From: Acidimicrobiia bacterium
GTDB lineage: Bacteria > Actinomycetota > Acidimicrobiia > Spongiisociales > ZC4RG35
Assembly: GCA_030623125.1 (NCBI GenBank)
Contig: JAUXMQ010000064.1
Coordinates: forward strand, 1 to 6,752
Length of the DNA stretch: 6,752 nucleotides
Direction of reading: 5' to 3'
The first letter of the stretch is position 1; every line of letters begins with the position of its first letter. A program made the translations under genes and the position numbers. Shown here piece after piece: positions 1 through 5,688 of the stretch. A model generated the notes under the pieces. The model searched no databases, was not told the DNA's origin, and saw only the letters and a list, made by a program, of their open reading frames with translations.

Positions 1-368
1 TCGACGAGTTGCACCGTCAAGGTTCCAATCGTCTCCGGCCCTGAAGGCACCGGGAGTTGCGGCACTGGAAGGATGACAGCCATGACTATCGCAAGCCCCA
101 CCCCGGCCAAGCCGAACAAACCTCGGGCAAGCCGTCTCGACAGAGCCAGCTCGCGATCGATGAATAGGAGATCTCCGCCGGCAAGACCCACGGCAATCGC
201 ATAGAGCGGCACCATCTGCCATCGAAAACCCTCAGTCTGCATCTGGAGAACGATGCTGATCGACAAAAGACCGGCAGCAATCCCCCTCCTTGGTCTAACA
301 CCAAAGACTACGGGCCAGACGACAGCAAAGACCACTGCGAAGAAGAGGACGAGTTCGAACTGTCTCAA
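1..368 (-). CDS. PAF-acetylhydrolase-like alpha/beta hydrolase, N-terminal membrane part (partial)
   Basis: The minus strand from 368 encodes an open 122-residue reading frame that runs off the left edge. It starts with hydrophobic stretches (about residues 5-22, 27-40 and a further one near 85-100) and contains EGFRWQMVPLYAIA, followed near the edge by LPVPQLPVPSGPETIGT and TVQLVD. From memory, this layout is that of membrane-anchored proteins of the platelet-activating-factor acetylhydrolase / dienelactone-hydrolase-like group, where a short membrane region and a 'RWQM-P-Y' motif precede the hydrolase domain. The catalytic Ser-Asp-His domain would lie outside the window, so the enzymatic role is inferred. 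The start is TTG at 368, just after an in-frame TAA; the resulting LRQFELVLFF fits the family's usual beginning. A box TAATCT lies 9 bases upstream, and GGAG sits too close to the start to be a good ribosome site. The gene follows the DUF4440 gene by 65 bases and may share its transcript. Confidence 0.62.
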   Translation of the reverse strand, partial: MRQFELVLFFAVVFAVVWPVVFGVRPRRGIAAGLLSISIVLQMQTEGFRWQMVPLYAIAVGLAGGDLLFIDRELALSRRLARGLFGLAGVGLAIVMAVILPVPQLPVPSGPETIGTLTVQLV

Positions 369-396
369 GCTCCAGCGAGATTAAGAGTGTGAGCTG

Positions 397-412
397 ACTA
401 GTGCAGCTTCGC
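397..412 (+). repeat. 16-bp repeat, partner of 5689-5704
   Basis: This copy lies in the 65-base gap ahead of the PAF-acetylhydrolase-like gene. With the preceding AGCTG (392-396) and the internal CAGCT (404-408) it can form a small 5-bp hairpin with ACTAGTG in the loop. It may be part of a dispersed element or a regulator-binding site. Confidence 0.45.
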
Positions 413-433
413 ACCGCCAGACAGCGCTTGCCT

Positions 434-832
434 CTACGAGATCGCTCCCCAACTGTTTGGAATGCGGGTTCCCTGGTGAAACACCATTTGCCAGCGGCCA
501 TTGTCTTTGATCCATATGGAGCTGCGCCGCGCTTCCTGCCCGGCCTGGCCAACGCTGCGGTAGTTGATGAGAGCCGTTTCGGGGGCGAGTTCCCTTATGG
601 CGAAGTCGCGAATGAGCACGGGAACATGCTCTTCCCTGGAAAGCATTTCGATCAGCATTCGCTTCTCGTAGACGCGGCCCGAGCTTCCGAACTCGATGAA
701 ATCATCCCGTAGGAGGTCGCCAAGCCGCTCAGGGTCACCGCGGGCCCCGGGATCGAGCATCTCCATCTCGAGCTCGTGCAACTCGTCGAACCACGGGTGC
801 TGTCTGGCCTTGAACCTTCCGATACCTGTCAC
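434..832 (-). CDS. DUF4440 / SnoaL-like NTF2-fold protein
   Basis: A 132-residue cytoplasmic protein with no signal peptide or membrane segment. An N-terminal acidic helix (ELHELEMEMLDP, about residues 17-28) is followed by LGDLLRDDFIEFGSSGRVYEK (about 37-57) and a C-terminal RRSSIWIKDNGRWQMVFHQGT (about 102-122). This is the typical order of DUF4440 proteins in the SnoaL/NTF2-like superfamily: helix, 'LL-DDF-EFGSSG', then a 'S-W-DGRW-MVFHQGT' strand pair. Members form small cone-shaped dimers with a hydrophobic pocket. Many have no known substrate, and some act as isomerases, hydrolases or lyase-like enzymes, so no reaction is assigned. The GTG start at 832 is chosen because GAGGAGG lies about 5 bases upstream, a strong ribosome site. 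It begins 39 bases after the stop of the candidate selenoprotein gene and is probably co-transcribed with it. Confidence 0.85.
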   Translation of the reverse strand: MTGIGRFKARQHPWFDELHELEMEMLDPGARGDPERLGDLLRDDFIEFGSSGRVYEKRMLIEMLSREEHVPVLIRDFAIRELAPETALINYRSVGQAGQEARRSSIWIKDNGRWQMVFHQGTRIPNSWGAIS

Positions 833-871
833 GCGTCCCTCCTCGGGCGTTCAACAGGTTAAGGGGAGGGT

Positions 872-1480
872 TCACCCGGACAGTGCAATCAGGTTGTCGA
901 TGGCCGCGCGAAGCTCTTCCTCGCCGCGAAGACCCGCCCAGGCTTCGACAACGGTCTTGTCGCCGGCGATGAGGACAGTCACTGGCTGGTAGGGCACTCC
1001 ATAGAGCTGAAAAATTGTCTCTTGGTCGTCTAGACCCCACTGGATTCTCCCGGATTGGAACAGCTCATCGGCCCTGGCCTGTGTTGCCTCGAAATTCGAC
1101 TTCCAGGCAGGAGCAATGAAGTCGACCTCGTCTGCATACTCAGCCGCCAGGGCATCTATGACGGGCAACTCCCGTCGACAGCTGGGTCACCACTCGGCCC
1201 AGAACACCATGTACACCGGCCTGGATCCTTCAGAAAGGGTGTACTCGCCGCCTTCGCCCAACGCCAGTGTGAAATCGGGCGCAACCGGTCTACCCGAATC
1301 TGTCGTCGGCGGAGAATCCGGCTCCGAAGTTGTCGGCGTGGAGCGGTCATCGGCCGTGGTCGACGGGGAATCAGCAACGGACGAAGCGGGAGCCACCGCA
1401 TCTTGACCCCCCGGAGTCTGGTCAGAGGCAGTTCCGCCACAGGCAGCGATCAATACGAAAAGGGGTACGAGACGACGCAC
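872..1480 (-). CDS. Candidate selenocysteine-containing thioredoxin/TlpA-like lipoprotein (in-frame TGA at 1187-1189)
   Basis: Reading through one in-frame TGA gives a single 202-residue protein. Residues 1-14 (MRRLVPLFVLIAAC) are a lipoprotein signal with lipobox IAAC and lipidated Cys14. A Ser/Thr/Pro/Asp-rich linker follows to about residue 65, as expected for a tether on the outer face of the membrane. The thioredoxin-like domain starts at APDFTLALGEGG. It continues through VYMVFWAEW-TGA-PSCRREL, in which the TGA (codon 98) occupies the first Cys of the FWAxWCxxC motif and Cys101 is the resolving Cys. It ends with LYGVPYQPVTVLI, which carries the cis-Pro expected next to the active site. 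The frame stays open for 104 further codons with conserved fold features. A SECIS-like hairpin starts 10 bases after the TGA. The GTG start at 1480 lacks a ribosome site but has TACCGT 8 bases upstream, a leaderless arrangement. Role inferred: extracytoplasmic thiol-disulfide or peroxide-linked redox chemistry. Alternatives are a nonsense mutation or a sequencing error in a Cys codon. TGA serves as a normal stop elsewhere in the window (the SRAP gene). Confidence 0.72.
1156..1181 (-). promoter_or_regulatory. Bacterial SECIS-like hairpin downstream of in-frame UGA
   Basis: On the minus-strand mRNA the 6-bp stem GACGGG/CCCGUC (1176-1171 with 1165-1160) closes a 5-base loop, AGUUG. A lower stem CUGU/AUAG (1181-1178 with 1159-1156, one G-U pair) extends it to 10 bp with a single bulged C at 1177. 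The loop begins 16 bases after the UGA and has a G among its first two bases. As I remember the published bacterial SECIS rules (short upper stem, 3-14-base apical loop, G in the first two loop positions, 16-37 bases from UGA to loop), all are met. The spacing of 10 bases to the upper stem is close to the 11 of E. coli fdhF, which also has a bulged pyrimidine. SelB would bind here. The structure was found by eye; no folding was run. Confidence 0.62.
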
Positions 1481-1488
1481 GATCCGAA

Positions 1489-1505
1489 ACGGTAGGACAG
1501 CCTAC
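1489..1505 (-). promoter_or_regulatory. Putative -10 box and overlapping inverted repeat before the selenoprotein gene
   Basis: On the minus strand, TACCGT (1494-1489) lies 8 bases before the GTG start at 1480 and fits a TANNNT -10 box for a leaderless or near-leaderless mRNA. The arms GTAGG (1492-1496) and CCTAC (1501-1505), 4 bases apart, form a small inverted repeat overlapping this box and could be an operator. No clear -35 is visible. Confidence 0.3.
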
Positions 1506-1561
1506 GTTTAACGCGGGTAAATGATATGCCGGCCGATGCACTGCAAACTCGCCGCTCCCGG

Positions 1562-1567
1562 TAAGAT
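1562..1567 (+). promoter_or_regulatory. Putative leaderless -10 box before the GGCT-like gene
   Basis: TAAGAT matches TANNNT and ends 9 bases before the GTG start at 1577. There is no Shine-Dalgarno sequence in the interval, so transcription probably starts within a few bases of the codon. No convincing -35 is seen. Confidence 0.3.
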
Positions 1568-1576
1568 TCGGTTCCC

Positions 1577-2038
1577 GTGCCCAACCCGACTCTGTATTTC
1601 GCCTACGCCTCGTTTCTTGACCCGGACCGCATCGGAGAAGTCGCCCCCGGAGCCAAGTTTCTCTTTACGGCGCACTATCCGGAAACCAAGCTCGGCTTCG
1701 TCGACTCAGGTAACAACGGAGCAACGGCAACACTCACGCGTGACCCGGCACACACGGTTTGGGGCGGTGTGTTTGAGATTCCCGACGATCAGGTCGACGC
1801 CCTGGTGAGCGCCGAAGCGCATGAAGGCAGGTCTCCCGGATTTGACCACAAGGCAGTTGACCGGGAGGGCAACAAATACGACTGTCTCGCCTTTGTCGCC
1901 GCCGGTTCGCCCGACGACGACTATCTGCCGACGCCCGAGTACCTCGAGACGATGATCAGGGGCGCCCGCCACTGGAGTCTCCCGGCGGGTTGGGTCATGG
2001 GGCTCGAGGATCTCGAGGAAGATCCCCTCTTCTCATAG
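1577..2038 (+). CDS. Gamma-glutamylcyclotransferase-like (AIG2/GGCT-fold) protein
   Basis: A 153-residue cytoplasmic protein. The N-terminal TLYFAYASFLDPDRI corresponds to the 'YFAYGSNL' substrate-binding loop of the GGCT/AIG2-like superfamily, with Ala and Phe-Leu replacing Gly and Asn-Leu. VWGGVFEIPDDQVDAL (about 61-76) is the typical 'G-vfei--e-l--L' segment, and EAHEGRSPGF (80-89) holds Glu83-Gly84 at the place of the catalytic Glu-Gly of GGCT. Family members cyclise gamma-glutamyl amines to 5-oxoproline and a free amine, as in glutathione or other gamma-glutamyl compound turnover. The altered YAS loop means the true substrate may differ. The GTG start has no ribosome site but a TAAGAT box 9 bases upstream. 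It is divergent from the selenoprotein operon (96-base gap) and convergent with the aquaporin, with only 4 bases between the two stop codons. Confidence 0.82.
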   Translation: MPNPTLYFAYASFLDPDRIGEVAPGAKFLFTAHYPETKLGFVDSGNNGATATLTRDPAHTVWGGVFEIPDDQVDALVSAEAHEGRSPGFDHKAVDREGNKYDCLAFVAAGSPDDDYLPTPEYLETMIRGARHWSLPAGWVMGLEDLEEDPLFS

Positions 2039-2042
2039 TTCT

Positions 2043-2696
2043 CTACCCAGAGTCCTCAACGGGGAACAGTCTGTACAGACCCCAGGCAATGATGGCCCCG
2101 ATCAGCGGCGCATATATGTAGACCCAGAGTTGGCCGAAGTCCCCTCCGGAGACCGCAGCCGGGCCAAACGAGCGGGCCGGGTTGACCGAGGCGCCAGAGA
2201 ACGGAATGCCGGCCAGATGGACCCCGACCAGCGTCAAGGCAATCGCGGCAGGTGCATGGTTGTGGCCCCTTTGCACCACCACCATGATCACCCAGACGAA
2301 GATCGCCGTGAGCAGGACCTCGACAAGGATTGCGGTGTCGAGATCGGTATAGGTGGTCGCGGTCAGACCGACGGCCTCCCGGCTGCCCGCGGCCGCCCAA
2401 ATCACGAGAGAAGCGACTCCGGCCCCTGCGAACTGGCCTATCCAGTATCCGATGGCGTCGGAGAACGAAACCCGCTTGTCGAGAAGCATGGCCAGCGTCA
2501 CCGCCGGGTTGAAGTGGGCACCGGACACATGGCCCACAACCCAGATCCCTGCCAGCAGAGCGAGACCGAAGGCGAAGCCGATGGCGATGATCTCCGCCGC
2601 TCCGTTTGCTCCCCCAACTGCCAGGATTCCCATCGATCCGAGGACAACGAGAATGAACGTCCCCAATAGCTCGGCCAGATATTTGTTGATAACCAA
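2043..2696 (-). CDS. AqpZ-type aquaporin (MIP family water channel)
   Basis: A 217-residue integral membrane protein of normal MIP length with six hydrophobic helices. The two hallmark half-helices are HFNPAVT (NPA at 63-65) and SVNPARS (NPA at 172-174). The aromatic/arginine filter can be read off by alignment to E. coli AqpZ: Phe43, His160, Ala169 and Arg175. Phe plus His is the water-selective type; glycerol facilitators have smaller residues at the second position. Ala replaces the Thr of AqpZ at the third position. It would conduct water across the cytoplasmic membrane, so it bears on osmotic adjustment. The start is TTG at 2696: GGAGGAG lies 6 bases upstream, a strong ribosome site, and the protein begins VINKYLAELLGTF as expected. 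It is divergent from the small membrane protein and convergent with the GGCT-like gene. It is not in an operon with mgs, although the pairing of water channel and osmolyte synthesis is suggestive. Confidence 0.93.
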   Translation of the reverse strand: MVINKYLAELLGTFILVVLGSMGILAVGGANGAAEIIAIGFAFGLALLAGIWVVGHVSGAHFNPAVTLAMLLDKRVSFSDAIGYWIGQFAGAGVASLVIWAAAGSREAVGLTATTYTDLDTAILVEVLLTAIFVWVIMVVVQRGHNHAPAAIALTLVGVHLAGIPFSGASVNPARSFGPAAVSGGDFGQLWVYIYAPLIGAIIAWGLYRLFPVEDSG

Positions 2697-2822
2697 GGTG
2701 GTCTCCTCCTCTACGAGTCCGGTCTGTTCGACTCGACGCGATTGCCAAAGGTTTCCGGGTCAGGCTATTTCTGTCGCCCGCCGATCGGTGGATTTGGAGA
2801 CGACTCATGGCAACATCGTGCT

Positions 2823-3200
2823 GTGCTTGCCGCCCTCAACATTGGCGCCGTTGCCCTCGGAGTGGCTTCTGGCAGCCTCGCCGCCTCAGTTTTCGCCCTT
2901 GTGGTTGGCGGAGGATTGACCATCGCCGGTGTTGAGACCGGCTCCGACATAGGACTCGTGATAGGAATTCTCCTTGGTCTTGGCGTGGGGGGCTGGGTTG
3001 CCGGAGCCAAGGCAAGACACTCAGGGAGATTTCATGGGGCAGTGACCGGTCTGCTGATTGCCTTCCTGATAGTGGTCGTTGCCCGCCTTGGGGGCAGCCC
3101 TGCCCCGACTCCCACCGTTGTCTGGCTGGCGGTGCTTTCGATACTCCTTTCGGGTGTCGCCGGCTGGCTTGCGGGCAGAAGAAAACTGACCAGGCCGTAG
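2823..3200 (+). CDS. Small Gly/Ala-rich membrane protein of unknown function (start uncertain)
   Basis: I do not recognise a characterised family; it resembles short TIGR04086-like membrane proteins. About 125 residues hold four likely membrane segments: ALNIGAVALGVASG onwards, VIGILLGLGVGGWVAG, GLLIAFLIVVVARL and WLAVLSILLSGVAGWLAG. Basic ends (KARHSGRF and RRKLTRP) suggest a cytoplasmic C-terminus. The start is unclear. The frame is open from TTG 2742, but its first 27 codons are not membrane-like and lack a ribosome site, so I take GTG 2823. ATG 2807 has an excellent site (GGAG 7 bases upstream) but reads in another frame; skipping one base after its fourth codon would join MATS to AVLAALNIG. 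The true gene may therefore be 2807-3200 with a one-base error. The stop overlaps a putative rnpB promoter, and the gene is divergent from the aquaporin. Confidence 0.6.
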   Translation: MLAALNIGAVALGVASGSLAASVFALVVGGGLTIAGVETGSDIGLVIGILLGLGVGGWVAGAKARHSGRFHGAVTGLLIAFLIVVVARLGGSPAPTPTVVWLAVLSILLSGVAGWLAGRRKLTRP

Positions 3201-3203
3201 ACT
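3198..3203 (+). promoter_or_regulatory. Putative -10 box for rnpB
   Basis: TAGACT fits TANNNT and lies 6 bases before the first base of helix P1 of the RNase P RNA. Its first three bases are the TAG stop of the preceding membrane-protein gene. No good -35 is visible at the usual spacing, so co-transcription and processing is also possible. Confidence 0.35.
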
Positions 3204-3208
3204 CACCT

Positions 3209-3578
3209 GTGCGAGTCCGTTGGACGGTCGCGGCCAATGGCTGAAGCCATTGGTTGAGGAAAGTCCGGACTCCACAGGGCAGGGTGCTGGATAACTCCCA
3301 GGCGGGGTGACCCGACGGAAAGTGCAGCAGAGAGCAGACCGCCGATGGCGCCTGGTCTAACGACCAGGTTGCACAGGCAAGGGTGAAACGGTGGAGTAAG
3401 AGCCCACCAGCGTCACGAGCAATCGTGACGGCTAGGCAAACCCCACCCGGAGCAAGGCCAAGCAGGGACGACCGGTGGCCCGCCGAAGTCCCGGGTAGGC
3501 CGCGTGAGCGCGTCGGTAACGGAGCGCCCAGATGGATGGCCGTCCTCGACAGAATCCGGCTTACAGACTGACTCGCAT
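3209..3578 (+). ncRNA. rnpB: RNase P RNA (bacterial, type A-like)
   Basis: This is the catalytic RNA of ribonuclease P, which removes 5' leaders from pre-tRNAs together with the RnpA protein. Conserved blocks appear in the right order. GAGGAAAGTCCGGACTCCAC (5' P4 region, near 3256) is followed by AGGGCAGGGTGCTGGATAAC and then AGAGCAGACCGCCGATGG (near 3331-3348). Next come GGGTGAAACGGTGGAGTAAGAG (near 3381), AAACCCCACCCGGAGCAAGG, the GGGTAGGCCG block and, near the 3' end, GACAGAATCCGGCTTACAGA. Terminal helix P1 is TGCGAGTC (3210-3217) pairing with GACTCGCA (3570-3577), which sets the ends to within a few bases. P3 is visible as CCAATGGC/GCCATTGG with a TGAA loop. Length is about 370 bases, normal for the family. 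It sits 8 bases after a protein gene and is followed by two hairpins. Confidence 0.97.
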
Positions 3579-3579
3579 C

Positions 3580-3621
3580 GTCGGGGCCTTCGGGCCCCGA
3601 CACCCCCTCAAAGGAAGGGGG
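3580..3621 (+). terminator. Tandem hairpins after rnpB, probable terminator
   Basis: A perfect 9-bp stem GTCGGGGCC/GGCCCCGAC with a TTCG tetraloop (3580-3601) starts two bases after rnpB. A second 6-bp stem CCCCCT/AGGGGG (3603-3608 with 3616-3621) follows directly. There is no T tract, so this is a U-less tandem terminator of the kind often seen in high-GC bacteria, or a 3'-end stabiliser. It separates rnpB from mgs. Confidence 0.7.
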
Positions 3622-3626
3622 CCGGG

Positions 3627-3632
3627 TACCGT
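3627..3632 (+). promoter_or_regulatory. Putative leaderless -10 box before mgs
   Basis: TACCGT lies 8 bases before the mgs ATG at 3641, the same hexamer and spacing as before the candidate selenoprotein gene. It follows the rnpB hairpins, so mgs would have its own promoter. There is no ribosome site and no obvious -35. Confidence 0.3.
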
Positions 3633-3640
3633 GACCTGCG

Positions 3641-4777
3641 ATGGGCAGTCTCGTCGTTTTTCCTTTCAAGACCGAGCAGCCCGACGTCGTGCTAAAGAAC
3701 ATCGAGATTGCCGCGCGTCACGGTTCGGTCGACGAGGTTCTTTGTGTCGGGTCCGAACCCGAGTCCACCTACCGGGCAGTCGAGAAGGCGATTCCAGCAG
3801 TCGTCTCGAGGACCGGCACACCGGTGGGCCTGGTTCTACAAGATCGGGTTGGGACGATGCGACCTGGCAAAGGAGACGGGATGAACACAGGACTTCGCCA
3901 CTTCGTTGACTCCGACCACCACCGTCTCCACTTCTACGACGCTGACATCACCAGCTTCGACGACACTTGGATCACAAAAGCGGAGACATCCGCCGACCTC
4001 GGATATGACATGGTGCGTCACTACTTTCCCCGCTCTGCCACCGACGGAATGGTGACCTGGATGATCACCCGTCCGGGATTCGCCATACTCTTCCCGGACA
4101 GCGAACTGCCCAGGATCCATCAGCCACTTGGCGGTGAGTTGTTACTCAGCCGGGAAGGAGCCGAGACCCTTGCCGGTGACTCCAGGGTGGCACGACAGAG
4201 CGATTGGGGCATCGACACGGTCATCACCTTCAGCGCCGTGCGCCATGGCATGTCGATCTCCGAGGTCTACATACCACAGGGCAAGATTCACAAGCTCTAC
4301 GGACAACTCACCGACATTCGCCGCATGGTGATCGAGTGCTTCTCCGCCATCCATGCCCTCAGGGGCGAGGCTCTCTACCGACCCATCACCCATGTGGCCC
4401 AACCCGCAGAACGTGTCCCCGTGGCGATCACCGAGAAGACCGGATACGACTTCGAAGCCACGATGAGACTCGTCCCCGAAACCTTCACCTCTCGCCAAAT
4501 GGACCTCCTGTCTGCCCTTCCCACCCCCGCCGGGGAGGGAATGCTCCTTGCCCACACCGGCAACGTGTCCTTCCTGGATGAGTCTCTCTGGCGCGATGTC
4601 TATCTGGCTCTCCTCGAGGAGTACATCGCAGGTGACGACGACTGGGAGGAGGTGCTGTTCTTGGTTTGGGTGGTGAGGGTCCTGGCTTACACCGCTGGAG
4701 TGGCCGGCCATGGTTACGAAGTTGCTCTCCGCTATCTGGAAAGAACGATTCGCCAGTACATGTACCAGGGAACTTAG
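3641..4777 (+). CDS. mgs: Mannosylglycerate synthase (GT78)
   Basis: A 378-residue cytoplasmic glycosyltransferase that joins mannose from GDP-mannose to D-glycerate in one step, making the compatible solute 2-O-alpha-mannosylglycerate. It closely matches the Rhodothermus marinus enzyme as I remember it. MGSLVVFPFK opens the GT-A fold, then RPGKGDGMNT (74-83), FYDADITSF with the metal-binding DAD (Asp100-Asp102), VRHYFPR ending at Arg131, QPLGGELL (161-168) and SDWGID with Asp192. His217 in GKIHKLYG is the second metal ligand. R131, D192 and H217 fall at the same numbers as in R. marinus. The C-terminal helical part (DDDWEEVLFLVWVVRVLAYT, about 337-356) is also conserved, but the protein ends about 20 residues earlier than R. 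marinus. ATG 3641 is chosen because MGSLVVFPFK aligns with the known N-terminus. It has no ribosome site but TACCGT 8 bases upstream. Substrate promiscuity is known in the family, so mannosyl-lactate or glucosyl products are possible. Confidence 0.93.
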   Translation: MGSLVVFPFKTEQPDVVLKNIEIAARHGSVDEVLCVGSEPESTYRAVEKAIPAVVSRTGTPVGLVLQDRVGTMRPGKGDGMNTGLRHFVDSDHHRLHFYDADITSFDDTWITKAETSADLGYDMVRHYFPRSATDGMVTWMITRPGFAILFPDSELPRIHQPLGGELLLSREGAETLAGDSRVARQSDWGIDTVITFSAVRHGMSISEVYIPQGKIHKLYGQLTDIRRMVIECFSAIHALRGEALYRPITHVAQPAERVPVAITEKTGYDFEATMRLVPETFTSRQMDLLSALPTPAGEGMLLAHTGNVSFLDESLWRDVYLALLEEYIAGDDDWEEVLFLVWVVRVLAYTAGVAGHGYEVALRYLERTIRQYMYQGT

Positions 4778-4850
4778 TGCTCTCCAACATAAGTACGGTC
4801 GCATGTTTCGGCGAGACAGGGGCGTCGCCTCGCTAGGACGCAGGACAAAG

Positions 4851-4870
4851 GCGCACCCGCAGTGGTGCGT
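4851..4870 (+). other. Hairpin in the mgs-SRAP intergenic region
   Basis: CGCACC (4852-4857) pairs with GGTGCG (4864-4869) around a 6-base loop, extendable by one G-T pair. It lies in the 177-base gap after mgs and has no T tract. It may be a weak terminator for mgs or a protein-binding site. The rest of the gap shows no gene. Confidence 0.25.
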
Positions 4871-4941
4871 CGAGGACGAGGACGCCGCGAGCGGGGTCAT
4901 CTGTCCGTCGAAACGTCATCGTATTTGTGTTGGGGGGCACT

Positions 4942-4947
4942 TAGGCT
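4942..4947 (+). promoter_or_regulatory. Putative leaderless -10 box before the SRAP gene
   Basis: TAGGCT fits TANNNT and ends 7 bases before the ATG at 4955, the classical spacing for transcription starting on the A of ATG. There is no Shine-Dalgarno sequence. I see no LexA-like palindrome in the upstream 177 bases. Confidence 0.38.
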
Positions 4948-4954
4948 GGACGTC

Positions 4955-5638
4955 ATGTGCGGAAGGTTCTCGATCACCGGCGATCTCGACTTCTACGCCG
5001 AGTATTTCGGGGTGGACAACGTGGTCACGGAGTCGTTGGGGAAGAGCTGGAATGTGGCACCCACCGACCCTGTGTATGTGGTCGGCGAGAAGGACGGCAA
5101 AAGACAACTCGGGACGATGAAATGGGGTCTGGTCCCCCACTGGGCCGCGGACACCAAGACGATCCACATCAACGCTCGTGCCGAAACAGTCGACACGACG
5201 GCGGCGTTTCGGGACTCATTCGCCACCAAGAGATGTCTCATCCCGGCCGACGGGTTCTACGAGTGGGAACCTCCGGAGAAGGGGCGCACTCCCCACTGGG
5301 TCTACCGCGCGGATGGTCACCCCATGGTCTTCGCCGGAATCTGGGCCGCCCGAGTCGACCCGGAAACCAACGACTGGCGCCGCACCTGTTCGATCATCAC
5401 CACCGCTGCCGAGGGTGTCATCGCATCCATCCATCATCGGATGCCGGTGTCGCTGACTGCCAAGGTGTGGGACGCCTGGCTCGACCGGGACCTCACCGAT
5501 CCGGAGGCGGCACGCTCCCTTCTGGTCCCGATCGAGGAGGATGTTCTGATGGAGCACGCGGTCTCCAGGAAGGTCAACTCGGTACGCAACAACGACGAGG
5601 ACCTGAGAGAGGCAGTCGAGGCAGAAACCCTGTTCTGA
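4955..5638 (+). CDS. SRAP-domain abasic-site protein (YedK/HMCES family)
   Basis: A 227-residue protein that should form a covalent thiazolidine DNA-protein crosslink with abasic sites in single-stranded DNA, shielding them during replication. The protein starts MCGRFSI. After Met removal, Cys2 becomes the reactive N-terminal residue, which forces the start to ATG 4955; the frame is open further upstream to GTG 4862, but that would bury Cys2. Other family hallmarks are WNVAPTDPV (32-40), MKWGLVPHWA (55-64), INARAET with Asn73 and Arg75, IPADGFYEW with Glu103, and IHHRMP with His160. These correspond to E. coli YedK Cys2, Asn75, Glu105 and His160. Length is normal. A leaderless -10 box lies 7 bases upstream. 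No SOS genes lie next to it here, although SRAP genes are often linked to SOS or translesion functions. The stop is TGA, showing that UGA terminates translation in this genome. Confidence 0.94.
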   Translation: MCGRFSITGDLDFYAEYFGVDNVVTESLGKSWNVAPTDPVYVVGEKDGKRQLGTMKWGLVPHWAADTKTIHINARAETVDTTAAFRDSFATKRCLIPADGFYEWEPPEKGRTPHWVYRADGHPMVFAGIWAARVDPETNDWRRTCSIITTAAEGVIASIHHRMPVSLTAKVWDAWLDRDLTDPEAARSLLVPIEEDVLMEHAVSRKVNSVRNNDEDLREAVEAETLF

Positions 5639-5688
5639 CCAACGTTCCGAAGGCAAAGAACCCTCTTGCCTGACCTTTCCCAACTTCC

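Noticed and set aside
872..1168. A separate short thioredoxin-like gene starting at TTG 1168
   Set aside because: It lacks the signal peptide, first strands and active site of the fold and is in the same frame as the lipoprotein part upstream; the two are halves of one protein.
1187..1480. A complete 97-residue lipoprotein ending at the TGA
   Set aside because: It would stop in the middle of the thioredoxin active-site motif, directly before the second Cys.
2056..2808. A 250-codon minus-strand open frame
   Set aside because: It is an alternative frame over the aquaporin gene; the aquaporin frame has both NPA motifs.
2836..3702. A 288-codon minus-strand open frame
   Set aside because: It lies antisense to rnpB and the membrane-protein gene, and its Ser/Arg/Pro-rich composition is typical of chance open frames in high-GC DNA.
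4786..4807. Inverted repeat AACAT ... ATGTT after mgs
   Set aside because: The arms are only 5 bases with a 12-base spacer and do not match a LexA box; likely chance.
4142..4900. A 252-codon minus-strand open frame
   Set aside because: It is antisense to the certain mgs gene and shows no recognisable domain.
4957..5673. A 238-codon plus-strand open frame
   Set aside because: It overlaps the SRAP gene in another frame, is rich in Arg and Gly, and has no family likeness.
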